Assembly: GCA_947685225.1 (NCBI GenBank)
Contig: CANTUV010000072.1
Coordinates: 9,920,001-9,984,000, forward strand
DNA from: Garcia nutans
Taxonomy: Eukaryota; Streptophyta; Magnoliopsida; Malpighiales; Euphorbiaceae
Reading direction: 5' to 3'
Length of the DNA: 64,000 bases
The notes beneath the pieces are model-generated. The model worked only from the letters and a program-made list of their open reading frames with translations, was not told the origin of the DNA and did no database searches. Position numbers and translations under genes: made by a program. Below are positions 45,945-57,560 of the stretch, in pieces (positions within the stretch are counted from its first letter, which is position 1; every line of letters starts with the position of its first letter).

Positions 45945-46784
45945 CTAAAGAACAGAGCAAAACGTATACAATCCCATCATCAGTAACGACCCAGACCAAC
46001 AGCATTATATTACCCTAGGTGGCATGTATATAAAGATAAAACTCTTAAATAACACATATACAACACAACTTTTATTTATTTCCAAGCAAAAGTATTTACA
46101 TTACTGGGAAGCCCTTATGTACATTCCAAAATTTAGGACTCCTTACTACTATATCATCATGTCATACTACCATACAATACCTACACGATACCCCGATGTC
46201 ACATATGTACATAACCAAAAGAACCTCCAAAAAGCAACAAATCTCGAAGCTCAGTGAGTAGGTGCCCTAGGTGAGGTGGCACTTTCAGACAAATACTCTT
46301 CTATCTCAAGATCAAACTCTGGGTCATGTGATGCTTCACCAGGTAAGTGCTGGCCTAGCTCCTGGACCCTCTCCTACAAAGCACAGATCTCTCTATGTGC
46401 TACCCCGAGACTCTTACAGACACTATCAAACTCCACTCTATGACTAAGCCTATCCTCCTTTAACATCAGCACGTCTCTCCTCAAGGAGATAATCATCTCA
46501 TGTGCTAATCTCAGGTCTTCACGATCCTGTAGACTTCAATCTACCGGGATATCTATGGTATCATCTTGCTCCTGCACTCTCTGCTTTAGCCTCTCTACTT
46601 CCATCCTCAGCTCCCTCATCTCATTGTTTTGATCACCCATAATTACTCCTGTTATAATTAGAATAACATAACTAACAATACTACACACATGTATAGTTAC
46701 ATATTTAAAACTCCTAACCTAACCCTATGTGTCATACATTTAAGGTTTAGTTCAACTAACTACCCAGGACCGGCTAAACCGGAG
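45945..46784 (-). mobile_element. M3 5' leader
   Basis: An 840-base leader, long compared with P (157 bases) and M2 (about 270). Apart from the ORF at 46251-46640 it is AT-rich non-coding DNA. Confidence 0.7.
46251..46640 (-). pseudogene. Unassigned coiled-coil ORF between primer site and gag in M3
   Basis: A 130-codon reading frame runs from ATG at 46638-46640 to TGA at 46251-46253, in one frame throughout. It is broken by only two stops: TGA at codon 35 (46536-46538) and TAG at codon 89 (46374-46376). It starts MGDQNNEMRELRMEVERLKQ and later has DLRLAHEMIISLRRDVLMLK, with heptad-like leucine spacing and high Glu/Arg/Lys content, as in coiled coils. It ends in an acidic Asp/Glu-rich stretch. 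It begins 145 bases downstream of the primer site and ends about 307 bases before the gag ATG. It is too interrupted for an ORF finder. No counterpart is seen in the M2 or P leader. I do not recognise the family; a captured host fragment or an extra element protein are both possible. Confidence 0.6.
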
Positions 46785-46795
46785 CTCTGATACCA
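46785..46795 (-). promoter_or_regulatory. Primer binding site of M3
   Basis: On the minus strand TGGTATCAGAG begins five bases after the LTR end at 46801 and continues with CTCCGGTTTAGCCGG, as in M2. Confidence 0.92.
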
Positions 46796-47307
46796 ACAAT
46801 TGTAACACCCCTTCCCAGCCTACATGTGTAAGCCAAGTAGAGGCGCCACACTAACCTAATGTTGCTACCAATTTTACTTAGTCAAATTTTAGTTCCGGTT
46901 TTTACAGAAATTTGGCCAAAGGTTCGCCTAGAAATTGGGTCCCAAGTGTCGACAAAACTGGTTTTTCTGATTTTTTTTTTTTTGAAAACATTTTTGCACA
47001 AACCAATGTGAACACAATCAGTCTCAAAACACTCCCAATGAATCCCCCTTATAACCTCAACTACAAACCTGCAAGAAGAATTCACACTTCTAGTACAAAA
47101 TAAAGTAGAGGTTTATTATTATGACATACTACTAACGTAAAGTATAACATAGAAATTCTCAATCTTATATATATATATATACATGTCACAACTAGTTAAC
47201 TCAAAATGGAAACTAAGAGATCTACCCTGAGATGTTGTGGGTCTGGTCGTCGCTTCCCAAGAGTTAGCTACTGCTCCGAACCTACAAGTCAAGGAAAACT
47301 TAACTCG

Positions 47308-47325
47308 CTGGGCAATGTCGCTCAG
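47308..47325 (-). promoter_or_regulatory. Conserved LTR hairpin (M3)
   Basis: CTGGGCAATGTCGCTCAG pairs over 6 bp with one mismatch and is followed by TGGGTAC, as in M2. The stem bases differ from M2 (CTGGGC/GCTCAG against CTAAGC/GCTTAG), yet pairing is largely kept. Confidence 0.5.
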
Positions 47326-47589
47326 TGGGTACTTTACAAATGGAAATAAAAGTAAAGAGTATTTGTACAAGAAAGGCAATAAAATATATGAATGTTAAAT
47401 ACTATAAGCAATAAAATATAAAGCTCACTTCAATGAAATAAAAACGTACTTCCCGAAAAAGAATTTTAAGTTTTTCAAAAGATTTCAACTAAAATTGTAA
47501 AATTATTCACAATTCAACTTATGCCATAAAATAGTCGTGTCATAGTTTGTAAATTTTTTTGCTCTACTGGTAAAAGCAGAACCACAGCA

Positions 47590-47700
47590 ATAAGGCAGTG
47601 GCCCTCACCACTGTAACACGGGTGGCCCTCACCACCGATATCAAATCACATGAATGGTCTTCACCATCCTGGTTATAACCAATGGCCCTCACCATTGAGT
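47590..47700. repeat. GGCCCTCACCA short repeats in M3 LTR
   Basis: GTGGCCCTCACCAC or close variants occur about five times within 110 bases. The analogous places in other LTRs hold different repeats. Confidence 0.6.
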
Positions 47701-49906
47701 TCAGATCATAACAATTCAATCACAATATCAAGCAGTACTGCATAAGTTAGTATAGTGCACTATACCCTTATCTACCAAGTTCAACCACCAAGTAGAGCTT
47801 AAGGGTTTAAAATTCAAATCCAAGATTTCCACAAATTTTCAAATGATTTGCACATCCCTTTTCATTTTTACCAAGTCATGCCATTTCGCCGTGTACTAAC
47901 TCTGTGGTTAAAGGCCGTTTCATTTCCAAGTGTTTACCACCATTCCCAGTGGAAATAATCACATTAGAACAATTCCCAAAAATGACCAAAAGAATAGTAA
48001 CACGGCGCGTAAAATCGGCAACACAAATGACATGACCATATGAATAGTAAAATCTGGTTTTCGTCTAAATTTCAGTCAATTTCAGTCACGCATTTGATCA
48101 GGTAAATGATCTTATTTTTGGCTGAAATTTTACAGGAAACTTATTTCATATGTTGACTAATTTCATGTAAAATTTTGTCAAAAAATTTCATCGTTTGCTG
48201 CCTCAACCGGCTGCCCAAAGTTTGGTCCAGAATTGGATCCCAAAGGGCACCAATTCGGCCCCCACTTGCATTTGGTGCAAAATTGTTTATTTTTTTGTTC
48301 TAAACCCATTTCAAAGCTTCCCTAATAATGTAATGAAGACTTAGACACTTCCCTTTTAAAATAACTTGATTGTTTAAATCAATTTGGACTAAATGGAGTT
48401 CATAAACTCTTTTACCAAAATCATTGAAAACAATAGATTTCATTTGAATTTAAACAACCCAATCACCACATGGATTCAAAAATACCACTCAACAATTGAA
48501 TTCAAACTCAAACAACACATTTAGGCATCCATAGCAAAAGTTCCATAGATCAATTTTTTTGCAAGAAAATGAAAGAAAAATTAATTCTTCCAAGGTAAAG
48601 TACCAAACCTTGTATTTTAATTTCCTTTTGCTTTCCCCTCTCTTTCAAGCTCTTCCTTCTCCTTATTTCCACCCTTGCCTACAAAACTTTCACAACACAA
48701 CCTCAACCATAAACCCTAGAAATTTAGAACATGCACTACCCTTCCATTTCTTTTCAAATTAAGTCTTAATCTAACCTTATTAAACCTTAGAAACCTTAAT
48801 TCTTCCATTTAATTAATCAATATCATCACTACTTAAGTTTTCCCCAAATCCACCATAAGAACCCTAATTTTAATCTCTCAAATTACTCATTAAAACCTGA
48901 AATTAGGATTAGAAATGAACTTACCTTAGTTTAGGACCTTGGATTCCACCAAAACCTTTGATAATAAACCTTAAAACTTGAAAATCACCAACTTTCTTCC
49001 TTCTCCTATGGCTTGGACAACCCTCCTTCTCAAGAGGGAGTTTTTGCTTTCTTCTTTCATGTGTTTTTGGTCCAAATGGCTGCCCAATTTGGCTAATAAT
49101 GTGTTAAGACAAATACTTAATTCCAATTGGTCCACTTTAAGGCAAAATGGCCATTTTTCATTGGTACAATTGTCTCCCTCTTTTATTTATTTAAGGCCCA
49201 AGCCATTGGGCTTTCTTTTAATCATATTTTGGCCCCTCTTCTTCCCTTTGCTGTAATTTTATGATTTAGGATGTGAAAAGACCAAAATACCCTCCGGCGA
49301 TTGATTTTCTGTAACTTTTAAACCGTGTGGTTCCACGAAGTGAACCACATATGGTTTTGACCCTCTTGACCTGTACTTCCCATTTTTAAGGTCTATTTTA
49401 GGTTTCCAAGTCATTTTAAAAAATTATCAATAAGCCCTCAACTTTTTACAAAATTCCCTTTAGGTCCTTTCTTTGCTCGGGTTTGCCCGAGCTCCGTTTC
49501 TACTGACGATCGTTTCATATTCAACCCCTCGACGTCCTCTACGCACTCATGTGTTTATTTCCTACTTTGGATTCATGTATAAATTTTAATTAATAATGAC
49601 CAAAATACCCCTAGTCTACGTGTCTTCGTTTCTCTCTAATGGGGCGTTTCCAAAGAAAGTCACAGTTCACAGTTTTTACCCAGTTTTTCTCTAGTTTCCA
49701 TTTCATTACACTATCACATACATTATTAGGACTTTCCAGACTGGTCACCCATTGCCGTTAGTTACGCACGTTTAACCCCGGTCCTTTAATGAATTATAGC
49801 TTAACGGTCTAGGGTAGCCGGATCTCTTTAGCATGCCTACTTTGTTAGTACGTGTGAATACTGTACACGTAATTACTGTACATACCTGCTATGGCCGGTC
49901 GTGACA

Positions 49907-50187
49907 ATATTTTCCATGATTCTTTGCTTCGGAGGTATATATCAGATCCGTCTCATGTGTTACCAGTTGAATCTATTAAGGTGAATCCTGATCTAACTTA
50001 CAAAGAAGAACCAGAAGCAATTCTAGCATAAGAAGTAAAGGAGCTAAAAAATAAAATAGTGTCTTTGGTGAAAATTTTGTGGAGGAATCATTCAAGGGAA
50101 GAAGCGACTTGAGAAAGTGAGGAAGTAACACAGAATTAGTACCCACAACTTTTTCAGAGTTAAACATCAGGTAATTTTGAGGATGAA
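49907..50187 (+). pseudogene. pol: C-terminal end of P pol (chromodomain-like tail)
   Basis: Plus-strand frame with FHDSLLRRYISDPSHVLPVE, LTYKEEPEAILA, a stop, then KELKNKIVSLVKILWRNHS and FEDER. This is the conserved end of chromovirus pol, also seen in M1 (10532-10771). It lacks everything between the integrase core and this point. It ends just before the polypurine tract and an LTR in the same orientation, so it fits as the tail of the P element whose front half is at 24973-28860. Confidence 0.85.
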
Positions 50188-50197
50188 AGGAGAGAAT
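50185..50197 (+). promoter_or_regulatory. Polypurine tract of P
   Basis: GAAAGGAGAGAAT directly precedes the LTR start TGTAATGCCCC at 50198. Confidence 0.8.
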
Positions 50198-50978
50198 TGT
50201 AATGCCCCAATTTTGTTAGCCTATTTATATATATACATTAATTGGTAAGGTTAAGGAAGATTTAGATGAGAGTGATATTTAAATATAAATGAAATATATA
50301 TTACATGTAAGTGGTTAAAAGTGAAAAGGGTAAAAGAGTTAAATGGTTAAAGTAGAAAAAGTTAAAATATAAAATAATAACATTTTATTAAAATCTCTTA
50401 TAAAACTAATTAATTGTATAATTAAAATATATAGTTAGTGGATGATTATGGCAAAGTAGAAAACTCTAGAATTCACCATCACCTTCTTCTTTTTTTTCTT
50501 CCTTTGCCGATTTTCATGGTGAAATTGAGAAATGATTTTAATCATTCCATACATCAAGATTTAACAAGATTCTCAAAGAATTCAAGATAGCTTTGGTGAT
50601 AATTGAAGCATTAGGTAAGTTTTCTTTAACTAGTGATGAGTTTCTTTTAAGTGGAATTTTGATGAATTGTTAAATGATTGTTTAAATGACATAGAATGAA
50701 GTTAATTGATATAGAAATGGTAATTTTTAAACGTGGAGTATTAATTGAAAGAAATTGAGTAGTATTTGGAGAAGTGGGGTGGAAGTTAGGATTTTGGCAA
50801 GGGTTATGGCTAATTTTTTAATGGGTATAGTTTAATGAGTTCTAATGTGTTTATATGTGTTTTAATGTTGTGTTTGAACCTACAATTTGATTAAGAGTAA
50901 AGTGAAGTGATTGTGAGTAATTAAATAGTTGAAGACCACTTTTGGGAAGTGGAAGGTTTTGGTGAAGTAGACTTGGGA

Positions 50979-52076
50979 TGTAACACCCTTATACCCTATA
51001 TACATATAGTATATACAATATGTATATGTAAAATACGCATACACAGTATAAGAAATGTTCTATTATTGTCTTTTCAAAATTTTTCATAGTTTCAAATAAA
51101 ATATTTTAAAAGTTATAATGTAGTTTTAATTAAATAAATATTATTATTCTCTAATAAACCAAAATACATAATTAATTAGTGAGATCTCTGGGAAAAATTT
51201 GCCAGAGTTTTGCCTATAATTTGGACGTTCCCAAAAACCAATTAACTCAACCTACAGAAAACACACTCCTAAAATATAATAAACCAACATTTCTCCATAA
51301 TTTCTCAACAACCTCCATTTTTTTTTTAAACATTCATATATGTACATATTTATATAAAAACACATATACACATTCCCACATTATTAAATTTCATCCAAAA
51401 CCTCATTATAGTTTACAATACTCCCAAAATGTAACCATAATATACATAATTATAACATGTTCTATAAAGTAAAATATATACATGTCCACAGCTAGCTCTG
51501 ATTCCATTAAAACACATAGCTACAAAACCCAAATCATACATAACCCTATACTTAGATGAAACTTTAAAATTATAAAAAGAAAACTTACTAATTTATGAAG
51601 AAATCACCAAAACCCACTTCAATCCTTTGAAATCTCTCAAAACTTTGGTGTTGGTGAAGATGAGAGCTCTCTCCCTTTCCCATCCATGGTGAATTTCAAA
51701 ATTTTGAGAAGAAAGAAGAAGAAGATGCAACTTTTTCTTTTTTTTTCTTTCTTTCTTTCCCTTCATTTCTAACCTTATATATAATATTTTATTATTTTAA
51801 ATATTTATTTATTTTAAAATTATAATTTTTATCTTGCACTCATAATTATTTTATTTTTGAAATTTTTTTAACCTTTAACCTTTAACTTTTTAACCTTTCA
51901 CCAAATTACCCTTTGACTTTACTTTTCAATTTGACTTTAGTATATGTTGTATATATTCAATATATACCTCACATATATATATATATTTGTATTTCTCACT
52001 CCAAACCCTTCAATTATCCCTCAAATTATTTATTTAATTCATTTAATTTAATTTTCATAAATTAACAGATGTTACA
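50979..52076 (-). mobile_element. S2: solo chromovirus-type LTR, 1098 bp, with target duplication
   Basis: Ends TGTAACACCC (50979) and GATGTTACA (52076), flanked by perfect TGGGA at 50974-50978 and 52077-52081. The left end resembles the left ends of LTR B1 and B2, so orientation is minus. No internal sequence is present. A 97-codon frame inside is not a gene. Confidence 0.92.
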
Positions 52077-52194
52077 TGGGAAGAAGTATATTCCTTCATT
52101 TTGGGATTCAAAAAGGTTTATACATACTTTGATATTGTTTATTTTTGGTGGTTTGCATTATTTTAGATTATTATTTGTGATTTGATGCAAATTT

Positions 52195-52460
52195 TTTGAC
52201 CCATAGGTGTGGCCATGAGGAGGACACGACCATGGGCTCTGATTTGAATCTGTTGCATGAAAATTTGAAAAGTGGAAGTGTTGGGTCGGAACACACGGGT
52301 GTGTGTCCTCTGAGGTTACATGGTTGTGTGCTTGATTTTTTTTAAGTAATTGACAGTGTTGCTTTGAAAGACATGGGTGTGTTCCCTGAGATGGCATGGC
52401 GATGTGGTTGGTTATTCAAAAGTGGCAGAACTGAATTGAAAGACATGGGCATGGCTTCCG
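52195..52460. repeat. GACATGGGTGTGTC-like array in P 3' LTR
   Basis: About four units of roughly 75-80 bases, each with two facing arms such as GACATGGGTGTGTTC and GGCATGGCGATGTGG. Confidence 0.65.
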
Positions 52461-53475
52461 GGCAGGCATGGTCATGGCACCTAGTTATAAGAGAAAATGT
52501 TTGTAATGTTGATACTTATAGAGTATGACACGAATGATGATGATATGGAAGAGGTATAAAGAGAATTTTGATTTATATGATGATGAAATATGAGGAACAT
52601 GAAGATAATGGGAAATGAGAAAAATTATAACATAATGAATGAATTGTGTGTACCTTATACCTTAACTAGTTCCAGAAAATTGGGTTTGGCAATTTGGAAT
52701 GCCTTACATTGTGGGGTGAGACATTGGACATCACAGAGATGTTACTACACCCTTATTGAGACACATTTGGTGTCTGAGAAATGACTACACTATGGATGAG
52801 ATACTGGGTGTCACAGATGTATATGTACATCCACTAGCAAGACACGTGGGTGTCGCTATTAATGAGATAGGTTAAAGAAATATTTTTGAAACTAGATTAA
52901 TGTATGAGTATATTTGGGCCTAATCCATGTTTTTTTTTTTTTTTTTTTTGGTTAGTGAACTAAATAAAGATGTTTGTGTGACATTCAAGCATGATGCATA
53001 TTTATACTACTTTGTTTTGTAAATAAAGATATTTATGCATATTTATACATTCAAGAGATTAGCTTAGCACGATTCGTTTATCGTGTTGGTGACAAGGTAG
53101 AAGCTGAGAGCCCTTCTAGACCTGGTCAGGGTTAGTTGTGAGATTGATACTAGAAGTCTTACAGTTGCCACCAGACTAGAGGTTTTTGAATTACATGTAA
53201 TTATTCAATATGTTAATTGTTTTTGGTATTATGTATATTTTGAATATGACGTAAAAGTATATAATTAACATTTGGTTTTGTAAGATATTTAACTATGGTA
53301 TATACATATTTGTATATGTTCTTATATGTTTTGAACTATAAGTAAAACTATCTTTCTTGTAAAGTGAGTAAGATTTAGTAAATGTCAAGTTAGTGACATC
53401 CTCATGCCTTACTTGCATATTTTATATACTCAAGGGTGTGTATATTATATGTAAGTAGAGTGTAAAGGGGTTAGA

Positions 53476-53525
53476 ATTCTCTTTCAACAATAGTCCCATG
53501 TCATCCAAAGTATTAAGAGTCAAAG
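53476..53525 (-). pseudogene. Athila-type ORF, small part left of S3
   Basis: Fifty bases between P's LTR end and S3. On the minus strand they read LTLNTLDDMGLLLKEN, in the same frame as the ORF on the other side of S3 once S3 and one duplication copy are ignored. Confidence 0.6.
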
Positions 53526-53741
53526 TGTAATGTTTAAAATTTTAGATACTAAACTCTTAACTAATATTGATAATTGATAGTGAATTGTGATATAAGTGGT
53601 ATGGATAAGTAATTTAAATAGTGGATCTGAATAAATTATTTATTTTTACGGTCTTACGAGACTAAAAATTGAATTAGAATCAAAGGTTAAGAGTTAGGGT
53701 GTACCATAGTTAAAATGAGAGTGGCCACACTAGATTAAGCC

Positions 53742-53742
<1 letters not shown>

Positions 53743-53780
<38 letters not shown>

Positions 53781-53800
53781 GACAGGTGTGTGTGTGTGTA
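53743..53800. repeat. (TA)n(TG)n microsatellite in S3
   Basis: A short TA run is followed by about 16 TG units, interrupted once by GACAGG. Confidence 0.9.
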
Positions 53801-54219
53801 GAAGCTTCTCTCTTCTTCTTTCTTCTTTCCACATTCATCACCACCTTCACAACCAAAAAACTCCTTCTTTCTTTCTTCTTTCCAAGATTTTAAATTAAAC
53901 TTAAGAGGAAATCACATCTAGATATAAGTTTTTAGAAGAATAAGCTGGAAAAGTTGAGATTATCAACAAGTGATTAGAGAAAAAGAAGAGTTTGAAGAGG
54001 TATGTGCTTATGTATTTTTTATTTACAACTATTTAAATTTCTATGAATTTTATTAATTAAAGTGATTGCTTGAGTTGTCTTTGAAGAGTTTTTACTAAAA
54101 ATATTTGATGTAAGCTCTTTCTATGTTAAAGAAATTAGTTTTGATCCATTGTTATCATATATTTGGATATATGGAGTTTAAGTTGATAAGTGTTCAAAAT
54201 ATGAAACTTTGCTTGACAC

Positions 54220-54515
54220 AACCAATGACACGGCCATGTCACTGGGTGTGTCAACGTTGCTATGTTTTAGTGTTAATGACACGACCAGTAACACGTCCAT
54301 GTCATTGGGCGTGTCATAGCTACTGTGATGAAAATGAATGACAAGACCAAGAACACGCTCGTGTCATTGGGCTTGTCATAGATACTTTGATGAAAATAAA
54401 TGGCATGGCCAGTGACACGCCCACGTCATTGGGCATGTCGTAGCCACTGTAATGCAATTTAAAAGACACGGCCAATAACATGCCCATGTCATTGGGCGTG
54501 TCATTTAAGGAAATT
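54220..54515. repeat. 80-base palindromic tandem array in S3
   Basis: About four units of roughly 75-80 bases built on GACACGGCCA...TGTCATTGGGCGTGTCAT. Arms are complementary in part. A related array with the same arms and period occurs in LTR B2 (63670-64000). Confidence 0.75.
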
Positions 54516-55185
54516 GCCAAAATAACTTTTTGCTTTGTTTTTCATTTGTAATTCTAGTTATAACGATTATAAGTCCTCAAAGTGTAAAGAATTTTTTTTA
54601 AGTCAACTCTAACAAGTAGTGTAACAGATTTATTTGAATATATGATAAAATATGTGTGATACCAAGTGTCGTTCAAAGAATTGTTCTATTGAAGTGTTGT
54701 GTATGATTTAATGTTAATTAATAACTATTGAATTGCCCAAATGATACTGATTTTAGATCTAGCTTGGGATTGAATGGCTAGCTAAAGGGAGAATATCCAA
54801 AGTGATAGTGGGCAATCTGTGCCATCAGTAGACACTCTGTGTCACCCTATTCAGTGGGCATTTGTGTCATAGTGGTCCATTGGCCAAAATTTTATACAGT
54901 GGGCATTAAATTGCCAACAGTGACCTGTTATCCAAATCTAGAATTTGAGATCAGTGTGTATGGGCATAATTAAAGAAGTTATCTACTTTGAAAATAATGT
55001 GTTATGTGGTTATTATTAAATTAATCGATTTTGCATTTAATTGTGTTTAGTATTTCAAGGTTCAATGGATTTATTAATTTCTTTATTTAACGTTCTGAAA
55101 GTAATATTTTTCATTGTTTCTAAACTATTTAATGTTTAGATCTCTTTCCTTTAATTTTTTTTGCATATTGTGAATACATAAGCAC

Positions 55186-55204
55186 CACTAAGCTTTACTT
55201 AGTG
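55186..55204 (+). promoter_or_regulatory. Conserved LTR hairpin (S3)
   Basis: CACTAAG/CTTAGTG, a 7-bp perfect stem around CTTTA. Confidence 0.55.
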
Positions 55205-55612
55205 TGTTAGAATTATTTTCTGATGCGCAGATCAAACAAGAAGAGTTAAGACTACAGAGTGAGAGATTTATATTCCTGGTCAACTGTATCATAAAGGTTG
55301 AATAACAATATTGTAAATATTGTGTTTTGTATAGTTTACATGGAAATACCTTATATTTTTGAATGATAGTTGTAGAAGTATGAGAGTAGTTTAAGAATTA
55401 TAATAATGTAAGTTAATAATAGTGCTTTACAATTTAACAGATATATATTTGTAATATTGGATTGGTTATAGTAGTTCTTTGGAAGCTTAACAACTGCATT
55501 AATACAAAGAAATATTTTGGTTAAATTTTTGTGATACGTATATTGACAAGTGTAATTGCTAGGTGACATCTCCTATGTAGTTAAGTGTATAGACTATGTA
55601 GGGGGTGTTACA

Positions 55613-56250
55613 TAAAAGGGTTGGCGTACAAGTATAGTGCAAATTAATATTTTCAATATCAATAAAATATGCATTAATAGCCAATTGAGTGATAACAGTA
55701 CCTAAAATCAATGGTCTCTTTGAGGAAATAACATTAAAGAATTGACTTGCCAACCAAAAACCATAATTCTCTTTTCTTTTCATATCCATGAACCACAAGA
55801 AAAATAACTCAGTTTAAGACACTAGGCGAGAGGCATCTTTTCTACTTGAAACTGTATATGTGAAAAGTCAATGCACATATTTTAAGCTAGGATCATTAAA
55901 ATATATATCCCCTATTTTACTAGGATCATATGGTGCATGAACATTTTCACAAAAATCAGAATACACAACAGTACCAGAGAAATCATCAGAAAAATCACAA
56001 ACAGTGGCATTAACACTAAATCCTAGATTCTTATTGAATTCATTTAAAGATATACTAAATCGTTGTCCCATTAAAAAAAAATTTAACCATATTAGGAGTA
56101 CTTAACTCAAATTGGTCAGTTTTATTAAAATGGAAAGTAGCATAAAATTTTTTGACCAATTCTGCATAAATGGGATTATCCATTAAAAGAAACAATTCCC
56201 AACCAAAAACCTCTAAGTAAATCAACACAATCAAACATGATCTGCAAGGA
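55613..56250 (-). pseudogene. Athila-type extra ORF (plant-transposon-protein-like), right part
   Basis: On the minus strand, from about 56190: NPIYAELVKKFYATFHF, then VKFFLMGQRFSISLNEFNKNLGF, then a His-Ala-Pro motif and YFNDPSLKYVH. After a stop, TELFFLWFMDMKRKENYGFWLASQF and a hydrophobic stretch follow. This order (a VxxFY motif; RxFxISLxxFNxxLGF; LHP-like; LFLLW) is the pattern of the domain often called putative plant transposon protein, found in Athila-type elements. It lies downstream of the integrase at 57561-59126 on the same strand, as an extra ORF of that element would. It has two or more stops and is split by S3. Confidence 0.65.
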
Positions 56251-57560
56251 ACCTAAAGTAGGGAAATGAACACATTTACCTAGAAGGATGGAAAACTAAC
56301 TGATTTGTGCATACCTCAACTACTTACTAGGACTTTCAAACACTAAATTCTTATTATGAGCTACTGCTAAAGTTTCTCTAATAAATCTCCCCTTTTAACA
56401 TGTGAACGATTCTTTCTCTATGTGGTAGAAGTTTACTTGTCTAAATGAGAAGGTTGAGGAGGTGGGGTGCAGTTAATTGGTTATTGGTGGTCAGAGTCAT
56501 CATCCAAATGCTCATTTATCAAACGGGGGCATTTGGGGGAGTGGCTTAAAGATGGTGCGGCCCACCTCAAACCAGCCTTAGTCCTCATGATCAATTAGCA
56601 AAAAGAAGAGCGAAAGGCTAGTGGTCTGATCTGGCAATGGTCATGCCTGGCATGATGATGGTTGGAGTGGTCTGGAGGTTGTTTGGTCTCTCGATAGATT
56701 GATCAGTGGGCTTGCACGATGTGGAAACTTGCTCACTCGACGGAGAATGTGATATACTATGCTGATGGGCTCGCTCGATGTAGTGGCTCGAGTCGCTTGG
56801 AATGTCTCTCGCTCGAGCGGCTACTAGGTTGGGGTAGATTACACAATGAAGATGATGAGAATGGCTCGATGGGTTATGAGAATGTAGTGACTAGAATGGT
56901 TGATCAAGGCTACTAGCTCATTCGATCGCTCAGTGATCAAGCTGATCAATGGTGGGGTTCAGTGCAGCGCTCGATCGGTGCTTGCTCAATGAAGAGAGTG
57001 AGAGCGATGGAAAAGAATTGTTTGGGTGTTGGTGTTCGATGGTTTGGGCAAGGCTACTGGTGGTCTAGTGTGGCTCAATGGAGAGATAGTGAGAGAGAGG
57101 TGTGTGGCGCCTGAAATGAAAAGAGTGGGAGAAAGAGAAACTGTGTTTTTAGGTTTTAAGTGATTATAAAGCCCAAATACCCATTTTGTCCCTTTTGTTA
57201 TTTCACTTTTTCTCTTCTTTAATTTTTTGTTTCCTCTCATATGCTAAGGCCACTATCCTTAATAATAAAAATTAAGCTCACTACTCCTTAGTTTTATTGC
57301 AGACCTGAAAAGTAAGCATGGCAAAATGTTAGACGTTGCCCAAGGAAGGAGAAGATGAACATTAGCCCTGTTCATTATTTTATTATATTCTCTTTTTTTA
57401 TTGAACAGAATATTACAAAAAAAGACTAAAATAAATTGAAAACTTAAAAATTAAAAGGGACCAAAATAACTTTAAATCAACTAAAATTTAAAGAAAGAGC
57501 ATTAATAGATGAAATGGAATAAAAAGAAAGAAATTAAGCATAGAAAAGGGGAAAGAAAAA
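56251..57560 (-). other. A0 spacer between integrase and the extra ORF
   Basis: 56440-57110 is richer in G and C than its surroundings and repeats short words such as GCTCGATG, GCTCGCTCGA and GATCGCTC. No convincing frame on either strand: the 84-codon minus frame at 56986-57240 and the 65-codon plus frame at 56719-56916 look accidental. 57250-57560 is AT-rich with purine runs. Probably inter-ORF spacer of the old Athila element. Confidence 0.45.

Larger units (their letters stand above)
46801..49906 (-). mobile_element. M3 5' LTR, 3106 bp
   Basis: On the minus strand it starts TGTCACGACCGGCC at 49906 and ends GGGGTGTTACA at 46801, beside the primer site. It lies in the chromodomain-proximal part of P's pol, which resumes at 49907. 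It carries a hairpin at 47308-47325, a short array around GGCCCTCACCA at 47590-47700 and AT-rich filler. No genes seen within. Confidence 0.87.
50198..53475 (+). mobile_element. P 3' LTR, split by solo LTR S2
   Basis: It starts TGTAATGCCCC after a polypurine tract and ends near GGGGTTAGA at 53475. Its last 190 bases match the 5' LTR remnant at 24606-24796. Without S2 and one duplication copy it is 2175 bases. It carries a palindromic array at 52195-52460, short repeats at 52690-52850 and a poly-T run at 52930-52950. The right flank ATTCT lies in an Athila-type ORF. Confidence 0.85.
53526..55612 (+). mobile_element. S3: solo chromovirus LTR, 2087 bp
   Basis: It starts TGTAATGTTTAAAAT and ends GGGGGTGTTACA; no primer site follows. 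Flanks are CAAAG (53521-53525) and TAAAA (55613-55617), which agree in three of five positions and differ only by transitions. It contains a hairpin (55186-55204), a palindromic array (54220-54515), a (TA)n(TG)n run and short repeats around 54790-54920. The interrupted ORF keeps frame when the insertion is ignored, which supports a true insertion. Confidence 0.82.

Noticed and set aside
48559..49256. Plus frames of 67 and 92 codons as possible host exons
   Set aside because: Inside the M3 LTR between well-defined ends; low-complexity Phe/Leu/Ser-rich readings of pyrimidine-rich DNA.
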